From the NCBI RefSeq assembly GCF_009680455.1, contig NZ_WKRD01000002.1, positions 1 to 64,000 on the forward strand: 64,000 nt of DNA, in the 5' to 3' direction. The stretch is from Lachnospira eligens (GTDB lineage Bacteria > Bacillota > Clostridia > Lachnospirales > Lachnospiraceae). This document shows positions 8,887 to 16,426 of this stretch, one piece after another. The notes under the pieces were generated by a model, which had not been told where the DNA came from, made no database searches, and worked only from the letters and a program-made list of their open reading frames with translations. Numbering within the stretch: position 1 is the stretch's first letter; each line of letters begins with the position of its first letter. A program made the position numbers and the translations under genes.

Positions 8887-9702
8887 TCAACCTCCAAAGA
8901 CTTTGTTAATAACCTCTATTGTCCAGTAAACAACAGGTGCCGTGAATATTGCACTGTCGAATCTGTCCATAATTCCACCATGTCCCGGTATTAACTTTCC
9001 ATAGTCTTTCACATCATGATTTCTCTTAATAGCAGATGCAGCCAGGTCTCCGAATATAGACAGGAATGCACCTATGAAGCTGGCTATTGCAAATGTATAT
9101 ACAGGATGTACAAGTACATCTGACATCTTAGAGCTTATAGCAAATCCATAACCGAATCCAAGAAGTGTCGCACCGACAACTCCACCTATTGCACCCTCGT
9201 AAGTCTTCTTAGGTGAAAGCTTTGGAGTCATCTTATGCTTTCCTAGGAATACACCTGTGAAATATGCACATGTATCATTGCCCCATGAAGACACGAATAT
9301 AAGCCATACGATATATATTCCATCCTGCAGCATTCTTACCTGATAGATATAAGAAAGTGTTACAGCAACATATACTATACTGAAGAATACCCACATAACA
9401 TCTTCTGTCTTGTATTTTGGAAATGTAAATACATAAACTGACATCATAAGTATGCATGAAGCAACAAGAAGCAGTAAAATATATGCCGGATCATTAAGCA
9501 AAAGAATAAAATAATAAGTAATTGCCGCTATATATCCTACAACTGCCAGTCCTGTCTTCTCAAGCTTCTTAACTTTAATAAGCTCATACATTCCAACAAG
9601 TGAAATAAACAGACTGAACCCAAATGTAACCCAGCCTCCGAAATACAGGCATGTGAAAAGTATGACTATGAGCACAGCTCCACTCATAATTCTTGTACGC
9701 AT
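8887..9702 (-). CDS. cdsA: Phosphatidate cytidylyltransferase (CDP-diglyceride synthase)
   Basis: Integral membrane enzyme making CDP-diacylglycerol from phosphatidic acid and CTP, the branch point of phospholipid synthesis. It has 271 residues with about seven to eight hydrophobic segments, and ends with the family signature KDYGKLIPGHGGIMDRFDS. GGAG lies six bases before the ATG. It is packed between uppS (three-base gap) and dxr, the conserved uppS-cdsA-dxr order. Confidence 0.95.
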   Translation of the reverse strand: MRTRIMSGAVLIVILFTCLYFGGWVTFGFSLFISLVGMYELIKVKKLEKTGLAVVGYIAAITYYFILLLNDPAYILLLLVASCILMMSVYVFTFPKYKTEDVMWVFFSIVYVAVTLSYIYQVRMLQDGIYIVWLIFVSSWGNDTCAYFTGVFLGKHKMTPKLSPKKTYEGAIGGVVGATLLGFGYGFAISSKMSDVLVHPVYTFAIASFIGAFLSIFGDLAASAIKRNHDVKDYGKLIPGHGGIMDRFDSAIFTAPVVYWTIEVINKVFGG

Positions 9703-9705
9703 AAT

Positions 9706-10440
9706 CTACTCCTCCTTAACTCCACCAAATCTTCTTTCCGTCTTATTGTATTTCTCAAATGCTTTAATAAGTTCTTCCCTGTCAAAATCAGGCCAATAAA
9801 TATCTGTGAAATAAAATTCTGTATAAGCAAGCTGCCAGCACAGATAATTAGATAATCTCTGCTCACCGCTTGTTCTTATAAGTAAATCCGGATCTGGCAA
9901 TTCCCAAGTATCAAGATTATTACTTATTGTATCTTCATCTATATCTTCAGGCTTAAGACTTCCTTCTGATACCTTGCCGGCAATCTTTCTTACCGCTCTT
10001 GTTATCTCATCTCTTCCACCATAATTAATGGCTATAGTAAAATTAAGCCCTGTATTATTCTTGGTTTTCTCTTCAAGATTATTGATACTGTCTATAATAT
10101 CCTGGCTGAGTTCATCTTTTCTTCCAATAACTCTGCATCGCACATTATTCTTCATGGATTTCTTAACACAATCCTTAAGATAAGTTCTTAAGATTCCCAT
10201 AAGAGTACTTACTTCTTCTGTTGAACGTTTCCAGTTCTCTGTTGAAAAAGCATATACAGTAAAATACTTTACACCAAGCTCATCTACGACATAAAGCATA
10301 TCTTCAACAACTTTGCTTCCCTGCACATGTCCCATTGTTCTTGGGAGATGTCTTTTCTTAGCCCATCTTCCATTACCATCAAGAATAACGGCAACATGCC
10401 CCGGAATCTTTAATCCGAGACTCTCGTTAAATGTATCCAT
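9706..10440 (-). CDS. uppS: Undecaprenyl diphosphate synthase (cis-prenyltransferase)
   Basis: Makes the C55 lipid carrier used for peptidoglycan and wall polymers by adding isopentenyl units in cis. The 244-residue protein has the catalytic start HVAVILDGNGRWAKKR and the C-terminal RTSGEQRLSNYLCWQ motif that binds pyrophosphate. It links the isoprenoid genes dxr and ispG downstream to envelope synthesis. A strong terminator hairpin lies just upstream, and no clear promoter is seen between it and the start, so expression probably relies on read-through from frr. Confidence 0.96.
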   Translation of the reverse strand: MDTFNESLGLKIPGHVAVILDGNGRWAKKRHLPRTMGHVQGSKVVEDMLYVVDELGVKYFTVYAFSTENWKRSTEEVSTLMGILRTYLKDCVKKSMKNNVRCRVIGRKDELSQDIIDSINNLEEKTKNNTGLNFTIAINYGGRDEITRAVRKIAGKVSEGSLKPEDIDEDTISNNLDTWELPDPDLLIRTSGEQRLSNYLCWQLAYTEFYFTDIYWPDFDREELIKAFEKYNKTERRFGGVKEE

Positions 10441-10472
10441 ATCTATGATTCCTCTCGCAATTCATTCAATTA

Positions 10473-10503
10473 CAAAAAGGCTGTTGTAAAATATCCAACA
10501 GCC
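10473..10503 (-). terminator. Hairpin terminator between frr and uppS
   Basis: On the minus strand GGCTGTTG and CAACAGCC form a perfect 8-bp stem with a 9-base loop followed by TTTTTG. It lies just after the frr stop and would end or reduce pyrH-frr transcription before uppS. Confidence 0.85.
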
Positions 10504-10514
10504 CTGACATTTTC

Positions 10515-11066
10515 TTAAACTGTAAGTATCTCTTTAGTCTTATCATCTATAGCACTATCAATCATAGCAATATACTTATCAGTAATCTTCTGAATTTCAT
10601 CCTCTGAATTCTTAGCTTCATCATCAGAGATATCTCCTGCCTTGTTCTCTTTCTTTATTGCATCGTTGGCATCTCTTCTGATATTACGGATAGCAACCTT
10701 GGCATTATCACCCTTCTTCTTGATATCCTTAGCAAGTTCTTTTCTTCTGTCTTCTGTTAATTCAGGGAACACAAGTCTGATTGTCTTACCATCATTGTTA
10801 GGTGTAAGCCCTAAATCTGAAACAAGAATTGCTTTCTCAATATCCTTAATAAGGCTTGCTTCCCAAGGCTGAATCTGAATCATTCTTGCTTCTGGTACAG
10901 AAACATTGGCAACCTGCTGGATTGGTGTAGGTGTTCCATAATAATCAACTCTTAATCTGTCAAGAATATGTGGATTAGCTCTTCCGGCTCTTATTGTTAC
11001 ATATTCTTCCTTTAAGTTGTCAACTGACTTCTGCATTCTTCCTTCAATATCTTTAATATTTTCCAT
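10515..11066 (-). CDS. frr: Ribosome recycling factor
   Basis: Splits post-termination ribosomes together with EF-G. It has 183 residues from the ATG at 11066, the standard length; GGAGG five bases upstream decides this start over an upstream in-frame one at 11096 that would overlap pyrH. The family pattern is visible: an alpha-helical start with TIRAGRANPHILDRL, the beta segment YYGTPTPIQQVANVSVPEAR, and the KKENKAGDISDDEAK C-terminal helix. It follows pyrH as in most bacteria. Confidence 0.97.
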   Translation of the reverse strand: MENIKDIEGRMQKSVDNLKEEYVTIRAGRANPHILDRLRVDYYGTPTPIQQVANVSVPEARMIQIQPWEASLIKDIEKAILVSDLGLTPNNDGKTIRLVFPELTEDRRKELAKDIKKKGDNAKVAIRNIRRDANDAIKKENKAGDISDDEAKNSEDEIQKITDKYIAMIDSAIDDKTKEILTV

Positions 11067-11088
11067 AAAATCCTCCATTAATATTATA

Positions 11089-11793
11089 TTAATCAACAGT
11101 TACTACTGTTCCATTAAACTTTCCTGATAAAGCATTAACTATGCTGTTCTCTTCTTCAAGTCCGAATACCATAAGAGGCATCTTATTCTCCATGCACATA
11201 ACTGAAGCCGTCATATCAATAACTCCAAGCTTCTTCTCTACAACTTCGTTAATTGAAATTGTATCATACTTCTTGGCTGCCGGATTAATCTTAGGATCGC
11301 TGTCATATATTCCGTCAATAGCCTTTGCAAGAAGAATAGCATCTGCATCAAGTTCAATAGCTCTTAATACAATACCTGTATCTGTTGAGAAATATGGATG
11401 TCCTGTTCCTCCTGCAAAGAATACAACCATGCCTTTTTCAAAATACTTATTAGCTCTGTCTTTAGAGAAAAGCTTTGTCATGCTTCCACATTCAAATGGT
11501 GTAAGAATATTAGTCTTAAGTCCCTGTGAACGGAATATCTCTGAAACATAAATACAGTTCATAATTGTTGCAAGCATACCTATCTGGTCAGCCTTAGTTC
11601 TGTCGATATTATCATTAGAACGGCCTCTCCAGTAGTTACCACCACCAATAACTACACCAACATCTGTTCCTTTATCAACTATTGTCTTAACCTGATTAGC
11701 AATATTCTCTATAAGCTCATCATTGTAGCCGCCCTCTTTCTTAGCAAGAGCCTCACCACTAAGTTTAAGTATTACTCTTTTAATGTTATCCAT
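11089..11793 (-). CDS. pyrH: Uridylate kinase
   Basis: Phosphorylates UMP to UDP, feeding RNA and cell wall nucleotide pools. It belongs to the amino-acid kinase fold rather than the adenylate kinase fold. 234 residues, with LKLSGEAL at the N-terminus, the GGGNYWRGR glycine-rich loop and the downstream TDTGIVLRAIELDAD region. GGAGG lies close before the ATG. It precedes frr in the usual pair, but its normal upstream neighbour tsf is separated from it here by a bactofilin-like gene, a promoter and a terminator. Confidence 0.97.
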   Translation of the reverse strand: MDNIKRVILKLSGEALAKKEGGYNDELIENIANQVKTIVDKGTDVGVVIGGGNYWRGRSNDNIDRTKADQIGMLATIMNCIYVSEIFRSQGLKTNILTPFECGSMTKLFSKDRANKYFEKGMVVFFAGGTGHPYFSTDTGIVLRAIELDADAILLAKAIDGIYDSDPKINPAAKKYDTISINEVVEKKLGVIDMTASVMCMENKMPLMVFGLEEENSIVNALSGKFNGTVVTVD

Positions 11794-11805
11794 ACGTGCC
11801 TCCAG

Positions 11806-12549
11806 TTATTTATTCTTTTTTCCTTTAATGTCAAATATACTTTCCATATTAACATCCGCATAACACTGTGAGCAGCGTCCGTCAATTGTTGCTCCATTAT
11901 TAATCTGTACTGACTTTGACTTAATATCTCCAGAAATTATAGCAGATGAATCAATTATCACAGGTCCATGTACATCTATATCGCCCTTAACAGCTCCACC
12001 AATAACCGCAGATGTAGCAGTTATATTACCTACAACTACAGTTCCCTGTCCAATCTTTACAGCACCTTTTGCCTCTATATCGCCATCAACCTGTGCGTCA
12101 TTCGCAAAAAATTCGTTAGCTTTAGAACTTCCTGTAATAGAACCGCTTACTGTAAGTTTTCCTCTGCATGTAACATTACCTTCTACTGAACCAAATAAAT
12201 CAATAGAACCTAATGAGTCAAGATCTCCCTTTATTGAAAGTCCCTCCGTAATAACTGCAGTCTCATCAGCTATATATTCAGGATTCTCTGCTGCATTCTT
12301 TATATCTTCTTTTGTCTCATCTTTATCAGACACATTTCCCATATCTGTTTCTGGGGAAGAAGTATCTTCTGACATATCATATTCCTGTGCTTCCATCTTG
12401 AAAGCCTCTGCCATCTTGGCAAGTTCAGGATCATCTAATGTATTTACCATTACATCATCTGAGTCATCAGATGCCTTATTAGTATCATCTGGTAAATTAT
12501 TGACTGATTCTGATAAATCATCTTTCAAATCTTTAAAAAATAATCCCAT
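11806..12549 (-). CDS. Bactofilin-like polymer-forming protein
   Basis: 247 residues from the ATG at 12549, chosen because GGAGG lies eight bases upstream. The first ~95 residues are acidic and rich in D, E and S, with no signal peptide. From about residue 100 a repetitive right-handed beta-helix follows, with short strands each ending in glycine (LSIKGDLDSLGSIDLFGSVE, GKLTVSGSITGS, DAQVDGDIEAKGAVKIG and so on), as in bactofilins. The C-terminus has a GRCSQC pair and a lysine tail. Bactofilins polymerise into cytoskeletal filaments that scaffold wall or motility proteins. It sits between tsf and pyrH as first gene of the operon; its role here is unknown. Confidence 0.8.
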   Translation of the reverse strand: MGLFFKDLKDDLSESVNNLPDDTNKASDDSDDVMVNTLDDPELAKMAEAFKMEAQEYDMSEDTSSPETDMGNVSDKDETKEDIKNAAENPEYIADETAVITEGLSIKGDLDSLGSIDLFGSVEGNVTCRGKLTVSGSITGSSKANEFFANDAQVDGDIEAKGAVKIGQGTVVVGNITATSAVIGGAVKGDIDVHGPVIIDSSAIISGDIKSKSVQINNGATIDGRCSQCYADVNMESIFDIKGKKNK

Positions 12550-12605
12550 CAAATTATCCTCCATATCGTATACTGCAGTTTTACACAATATCACAGTTTG
12601 ATAAG

Positions 12606-12614
12606 ATTATAGCA
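12606..12614 (-). promoter_or_regulatory. Extended -10 promoter for the bactofilin-pyrH-frr operon
   Basis: On the minus strand TGCTATAAT (12606-12614) is an extended -10 element. The -35 position (about TTCTAA) is poor, which is normal for extended -10 promoters. It lies between the tsf terminator and the bactofilin start, with a leader of about 50 bases. Confidence 0.6.
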
Positions 12615-12667
12615 TACGCACGACAAATTTAGAAGTCTTATGACAACATTTTGTTATAATATCATTC

Positions 12668-12705
12668 TAAAAAAACCTCCAGAGTCTTATATAAACTCCG
12701 GAGGA
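12668..12705 (-). terminator. Rho-independent terminator of rpsB-tsf
   Basis: On the minus strand CCTCCGGAGT pairs with ACTCTGGAGG (10 bp, one wobble), followed by seven T. It lies about 35 bases beyond the tsf stop. Confidence 0.92.
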
Positions 12706-12738
12706 TTTTTAATACTCACCGTATATTATAATTAAATA

Positions 12739-13821
12739 TTACTGTAACTGAGCTGCAACTTCTGCTGCAAAATCTTCGTTCTTCTTCTCAAGACCTTCAC
12801 CAGTCTCAAAACGAACATATCCCTTAACTGTGAAAGCACCATTAGCCTTAGCAACTTCTGCAAGGTACTTAGCAACTGACTGCTTTCCATCCTCAGCCTT
12901 AACATAAACCTGATCCATAAGGCAGATTTCCTTAAGCTGCTTAGATACACGACCTTCTACTAATCCATTAAAGATCTTATCTGCTACGATATTAGCCTCA
13001 TCAGCTAATGCAAGCTCTGCTAACTGTGCAGCTGCTTCCTTTGAAAGGAAGTTGAATAAGTACTGCATGTTGCTCTTATGCTCTTCGTATGTTGCAATAT
13101 CAGCATCGCTCCATACCTTATCGTTAATAGCCTTATCAATTAACTTGTTTAAGATTGGCTTTGGAAGAGAAGCTGGATCATTTAATGCACTCTTCTCTGT
13201 AATCTCTCTTAACTTAGCAAGTTCATCTGCTGACATATCGTTTCTGCTAAGGTACTGTGGGTTCATAGCCGCAATCTGCATTGCTACGTTAGTAAGTGCT
13301 TCCTTGATTGCATCATTAGAAGCGCCATCTGCTGCAACAAGAACACCAATTCTTCCGCCACCGTGAATATATGAAGCTACACAGTCACCTGTAATCTTCT
13401 GGAATCTTCTGATAGAAAGCTTCTCACCGATTGTAAGAGTCTTCTCTTCAAGTTCTGACTGCATATCAAGGATAGCGCATACATCTTCGCCATCTCCAGC
13501 CTTATCAACTGAAGCCTTAAGTGCCTTGTCAGCAACAGCCTGTACAAATTCCTGGAATGTAGCATTCTTAGCCACGAAATCTGTCTCTGAATTAACTTCT
13601 ACTACAACTGCTGTATTGCCTTCAGATGCAACTCTTGTAATACCTTCTGCTGCAATTCTTCCTGCCTTCTTCTCAACCTTAGCTGCTCCGCTCTTTCTAA
13701 GAACATCAACAGCTGCTTCCATATCACCATCTGTCTCTGTAAGAGCCTTCTTACACTCCATCATACCTGCGCCAGTAGACTCTCTAAGTTCCTTAACCAT
13801 TGCTGCTGTAACTGCTGCCAT
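12739..13821 (-). CDS. tsf: Elongation factor Ts
   Basis: Nucleotide exchange factor for EF-Tu. The start at 13821 is set by GGAGG five bases upstream. The N-terminal UBA-like domain (VKELRESTGAGMMECKKAL) and the core TDFVAKNATFQEFV are clear. At 360 residues it is longer than the common 280-310; the extra length lies in the second half, roughly residues 200-290 (ITEKSALNDPASLPKPIL onward to FLSKEAAAQLAELALADEA). It is cotranscribed with rpsB, from which a hairpin separates it, and followed by a strong terminator. Confidence 0.96.
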   Translation of the reverse strand: MAAVTAAMVKELRESTGAGMMECKKALTETDGDMEAAVDVLRKSGAAKVEKKAGRIAAEGITRVASEGNTAVVVEVNSETDFVAKNATFQEFVQAVADKALKASVDKAGDGEDVCAILDMQSELEEKTLTIGEKLSIRRFQKITGDCVASYIHGGGRIGVLVAADGASNDAIKEALTNVAMQIAAMNPQYLSRNDMSADELAKLREITEKSALNDPASLPKPILNKLIDKAINDKVWSDADIATYEEHKSNMQYLFNFLSKEAAAQLAELALADEANIVADKIFNGLVEGRVSKQLKEICLMDQVYVKAEDGKQSVAKYLAEVAKANGAFTVKGYVRFETGEGLEKKNEDFAAEVAAQLQ

Positions 13822-13844
13822 TATATTATCCTCCAATAAAAATA

Positions 13845-13888
13845 ATTTTAAAAATGCTTCAACCTGATAATATGTCAGGCTGAAGCAT
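13845..13888 (-). terminator. Intercistronic hairpin between rpsB and tsf
   Basis: On the minus strand ATGCTTCAGCCTGA (13875-13888) pairs with TCAGGTTGAAGCAT (13854-13867), 14 pairs with one wobble and a 7-base loop, followed by TTTTTAAAATTATTTTT. The stem is strong but the T-run is interrupted, so it probably acts as a partial terminator or stabiliser that sets the rpsB to tsf ratio. Confidence 0.7.
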
Positions 13889-13915
13889 ACATAAACTTAA
13901 GTCAATACTTAAATA

Positions 13916-14644
13916 TTAAGCTTCCTCAGCTACTTCTTCCTCTACAGCTGGAGCTGCTTCTTCACCCTGATTAGCTTCGATAACTGCATCTGCCATCTTA
14001 GCAACGATTAACTTAACAGCTCTGATAGCATCATCATTACCAGGGATTACATAATCTAATTCATCTGGATCACAGTTTGTATCTGCAATACCGATTAACT
14101 TGATACCAAGTGCATGTGCTTCCTGAACACAGATTCTTTCCTTCTTAGGATCAACGATGAAGATTGCATCTGGAAGTCTCTTCATTTCCTTGATACCACC
14201 AAGGTTCTTCTGAAGCTTCTCAAGTTCCTTCTTAAGGTTGATAACTTCCTTCTTAGGAAGAACATCAAATGTTCCATCTTCCTGCATTGTCTCGATTTCC
14301 TTAAGTCTTGCAATTCTGCTCTGGATTGTCTTGAAGTTAGTAAGCATACCGCCTAACCATCTCTCATTAACATAAAACATTCCGCAACGCTCTGCCTCTG
14401 TAGCAATAGCATCCTGAGCCTGCTTCTTTGTTCCTACAAAAAGAATTGTACCACCTTCAGCAGCGATATCAGAGATTGCCTTATAAGCCTCGTCAACCTT
14501 ACCTACAGACTTCTGTAAATCGATGATATGGATTCCGTTTCTCTCTGTGTAGATGTACTCAGCCATCTTAGGATTCCATCTTCTTGTCTGATGTCCGAAA
14601 TGAACACCTGCCTCAAGTAACTGTTTCATTGAAATTACGCTCAT
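13916..14644 (-). CDS. rpsB: 30S ribosomal protein S2
   Basis: Small-subunit ribosomal protein, 242 residues, with the family start [25 protein letters not shown] (shown in full only as a pattern: [15 protein letters not shown]) and the [12 protein letters not shown] and [12 protein letters not shown] regions. The acidic tail [15 protein letters not shown] is common in Clostridia. GGAGG lies seven bases before the ATG. It has its own promoter and a GC-rich structured leader, and follows the flagellar supra-operon as in Bacillus subtilis. Confidence 0.97.
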   Translation of the reverse strand: MSVISMKQLLEAGVHFGHQTRRWNPKMAEYIYTERNGIHIIDLQKSVGKVDEAYKAISDIAAEGGTILFVGTKKQAQDAIATEAERCGMFYVNERWLGGMLTNFKTIQSRIARLKEIETMQEDGTFDVLPKKEVINLKKELEKLQKNLGGIKEMKRLPDAIFIVDPKKERICVQEAHALGIKLIGIADTNCDPDELDYVIPGNDDAIRAVKLIVAKMADAVIEANQGEEAAPAVEEEVAEEA

Positions 14645-14752
14645 TTTGATACCTCCATTGGTTAATTAATCTTTTGCGGGCTTCTTCTTTTTCGACCACC
14701 GGCGCGTATACCGGCACCAGCCGTAAAATCCACCAGCATGTTTTTTCACACA
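14645..14752 (-). promoter_or_regulatory. Structured rpsB mRNA leader with three GCYGGTG repeats
   Basis: This 108-base untranslated leader is much more GC-rich than the surroundings. On the minus strand it contains GCTGGTG (14731-14737), GCTGGTG (14715-14721) and GCCGGTG (14697-14703). A stem of six pairs forms around CCGG (14711-14714) and CCGG (14699-14702). Such leaders often carry the autogenous binding site of the encoded ribosomal protein; that role for S2 here is inferred. Confidence 0.5.
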
Positions 14753-14758
14753 AAATGC

Positions 14759-14787
14759 ATTATAACAATACATTCAATATAATGCAA
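14759..14787 (-). promoter_or_regulatory. Sigma-A promoter of rpsB-tsf
   Basis: On the minus strand TTGCAT (14782-14787), 17 bases, TATAAT (14759-14764). The transcript would start near 14752 and lead straight into the structured leader. The preceding gene ends only nine bases before the -35 box. Confidence 0.85.
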
Positions 14788-14795
14788 GCATTTTT

Positions 14796-15317
14796 TTAAT
14801 CTGACTGTGTTATTGTTCTGGCAATAGTCTCATATGAATCTCCAGGCTTAAGAGAATACTCACCATCTCTGATTCTGACAGCATATCCTGATATATCCAT
14901 ATATGTATAGAATGCCAGCTTATCTTCGATTATTCCTGCACTATACAGTATATCTGCTGCCTCAGATGCAGTTCCTACACCCTTGAATTCAATCTGGACT
15001 AGTCCGCTTCCATCACCGATAACAATACTTGCCGTAGGTCTTTGTGACTCAGTTTCTCTTGCCACCACAGTCGTCGTAGTTTCTTTATTAACCTGCGTCG
15101 TCTCTTCATCTGACTTTCCTGTAGCTTTCTGCGTTTCTTTCTCTTTGTTATCCGTGCTTTCCGTTGTAAATGCTATAACAGAACCACTGCTTTGCGTCTC
15201 TTTATTATCAGAAACAATGTAATTATTATTCTTTTCTATCATACCTGCAATTAAAAGAACAGCAGCTGCAACTATAAGACCAGCTCCAAAACCTCTTATA
15301 TAATATCTGAACTTCAT
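14796..15317 (-). CDS. Membrane-anchored protein with MltG/YceG-like LysM-type domain only
   Basis: 173 residues: one membrane helix at about 9-26, a linker rich in S, T, K and E (about 30-95), then a C-terminal domain of about 70 residues (VQIEFKGVGTASEAADILYS through LKPGDSYETIARTITQ). This resembles the LysM-like N-terminal part of MltG/YceG endolytic transglycosylases, which includes a 'hydrophobe...GII....F..Y......LK.G.Y.L..G.SYE.I' pattern. The catalytic domain of MltG is absent, so enzymatic activity is unlikely. The start overlaps the previous stop by four bases (ATGA). As last gene of the flagellar supra-operon, a wall-associated accessory role is possible but unproven. Confidence 0.65.
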   Translation of the reverse strand: MKFRYYIRGFGAGLIVAAAVLLIAGMIEKNNNYIVSDNKETQSSGSVIAFTTESTDNKEKETQKATGKSDEETTQVNKETTTTVVARETESQRPTASIVIGDGSGLVQIEFKGVGTASEAADILYSAGIIEDKLAFYTYMDISGYAVRIRDGEYSLKPGDSYETIARTITQSD

Positions 15318-16066
15318 TGTTGTTTACCACCTTTATACAGATTAATCACAAGCCTTACTTCGCCAACTCCCATATTAAGTTTCTTAGCAATTTCCTTAAC
15401 AGATACACCGGATGCATTCATCTGGAGAATTCTTTCATTATTCGAATATTCTTTATTAAGACTGTCTGCCTGTGTATTAATTCTGTCTTCAGCATTCTTA
15501 GCTTTCTGATTGCTTTTCTTTACTAATGCTGCAAGCCTTTCCTTTGCTATATCCTTTGTATCTTTACCAGACTTAACCGCCTGTTCATATGCCGGTTCTT
15601 TCCCATCATCTGTGCGGTCCTGTTCATGTTCTTCTGACATGACTGCATTATCAGACATATCAGAAGTTCTTCCACTAATCTGTTCAACCTGCTTTTTTGC
15701 ATAATTAACATCTTTAACTGTTGTCTTTACTTCTTTTGATTTTTCATTAAGCATGTCATACAAAAAAACAGCTTCATTATGATTTCTGTTAATCTCACCA
15801 AGCACACTCTCTGCATATTCATTCATTTCAAGAATCTTGGTGTTAGATATCTTATCAAGTGCAGCTTCCGTTTTTTCAGACAGACCACTTATCTGCTGCT
15901 TAATAACCTCATCAACCTGATGTTTTACCATATCAAGCTGTGCCTGTGTCAGTTCCGATTTAGCACTGCTCTCCACATTCTCTTTATCATCTCCAAAACT
16001 CATAACAACGCTGACAACAACACATATTACGCCAGCCGCTATAAGAAATATTTCTGTTGCGACCAT
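15314..16066 (-). CDS. SwrB-like (DUF6115-type) flagellar operon membrane protein
   Basis: 250 residues. The ATG at 16066 is preceded by GGAGG at five bases. An N-terminal membrane helix (about residues 3-22) is followed by a long charged, probably coiled-coil region and a C-terminal helix-turn-helix-like segment SVKEIAKKLNMGVGEVRLVINL. This build, single membrane anchor plus the EIAKKL...GEV end, and the position between fliA and rpsB match Bacillus SwrB (YlxL), which promotes hook-basal body assembly and sigma-D activation. The protein is longer than SwrB (167 aa) because of the central coiled coil. Orthology is inferred from layout and C-terminal motif only. Confidence 0.6.
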   Translation of the reverse strand: MVATEIFLIAAGVICVVVSVVMSFGDDKENVESSAKSELTQAQLDMVKHQVDEVIKQQISGLSEKTEAALDKISNTKILEMNEYAESVLGEINRNHNEAVFLYDMLNEKSKEVKTTVKDVNYAKKQVEQISGRTSDMSDNAVMSEEHEQDRTDDGKEPAYEQAVKSGKDTKDIAKERLAALVKKSNQKAKNAEDRINTQADSLNKEYSNNERILQMNASGVSVKEIAKKLNMGVGEVRLVINLYKGGKQQ

Positions 16067-16089
16067 TATATCCTCCACACCTCATTGTT

Positions 16090-16401
16090 TCATATCTTTA
16101 CATCAAAATCAGCACTTCCCTGTCCTTTTACAAAGACTTTTCCATCAGATTTCTTTTTCTTCCGTGAATTTCCTTCGCCGGAATATTCATTATTACTCTT
16201 ATCCTTGGCATCATATTTACCAGTTTCATTATCAGCATTATCCTTCTTATTAACCTGCTGTGAGTGAACATTGATGTCCTTCTGAACCTGCTGCGTTATA
16301 GTCTGCTGCTCTGTCATAGGCCTGTTTTCAGCATTATACTGTGATTTGGCAACATTGTTCTGCTGTTGTATCATTGCAAATTCCACCGGTTTAATAACCA
16401 T
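16090..16401 (-). CDS. Small glutamine/asparagine-rich conserved flagellar-operon protein
   Basis: 103 residues with no signal peptide or membrane helix. The N-terminus MVIKPVEFAMIQQQNNVA is hydrophobic-polar, the middle is low complexity (Q, N, K, D, E), a run of five K with S follows, and the C-terminus VFVKGQGSADFDVKI looks like a conserved short beta-strand motif. GGAGG lies six bases before the ATG. It sits between fapA and the swrB-like gene. Function unknown; small and basic, so an adaptor role is possible. Confidence 0.7.
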   Translation of the reverse strand: MVIKPVEFAMIQQQNNVAKSQYNAENRPMTEQQTITQQVQKDINVHSQQVNKKDNADNETGKYDAKDKSNNEYSGEGNSRKKKKSDGKVFVKGQGSADFDVKI

Positions 16402-16426
16402 ATTCTGCCTCCTGTATCAAATGTGT

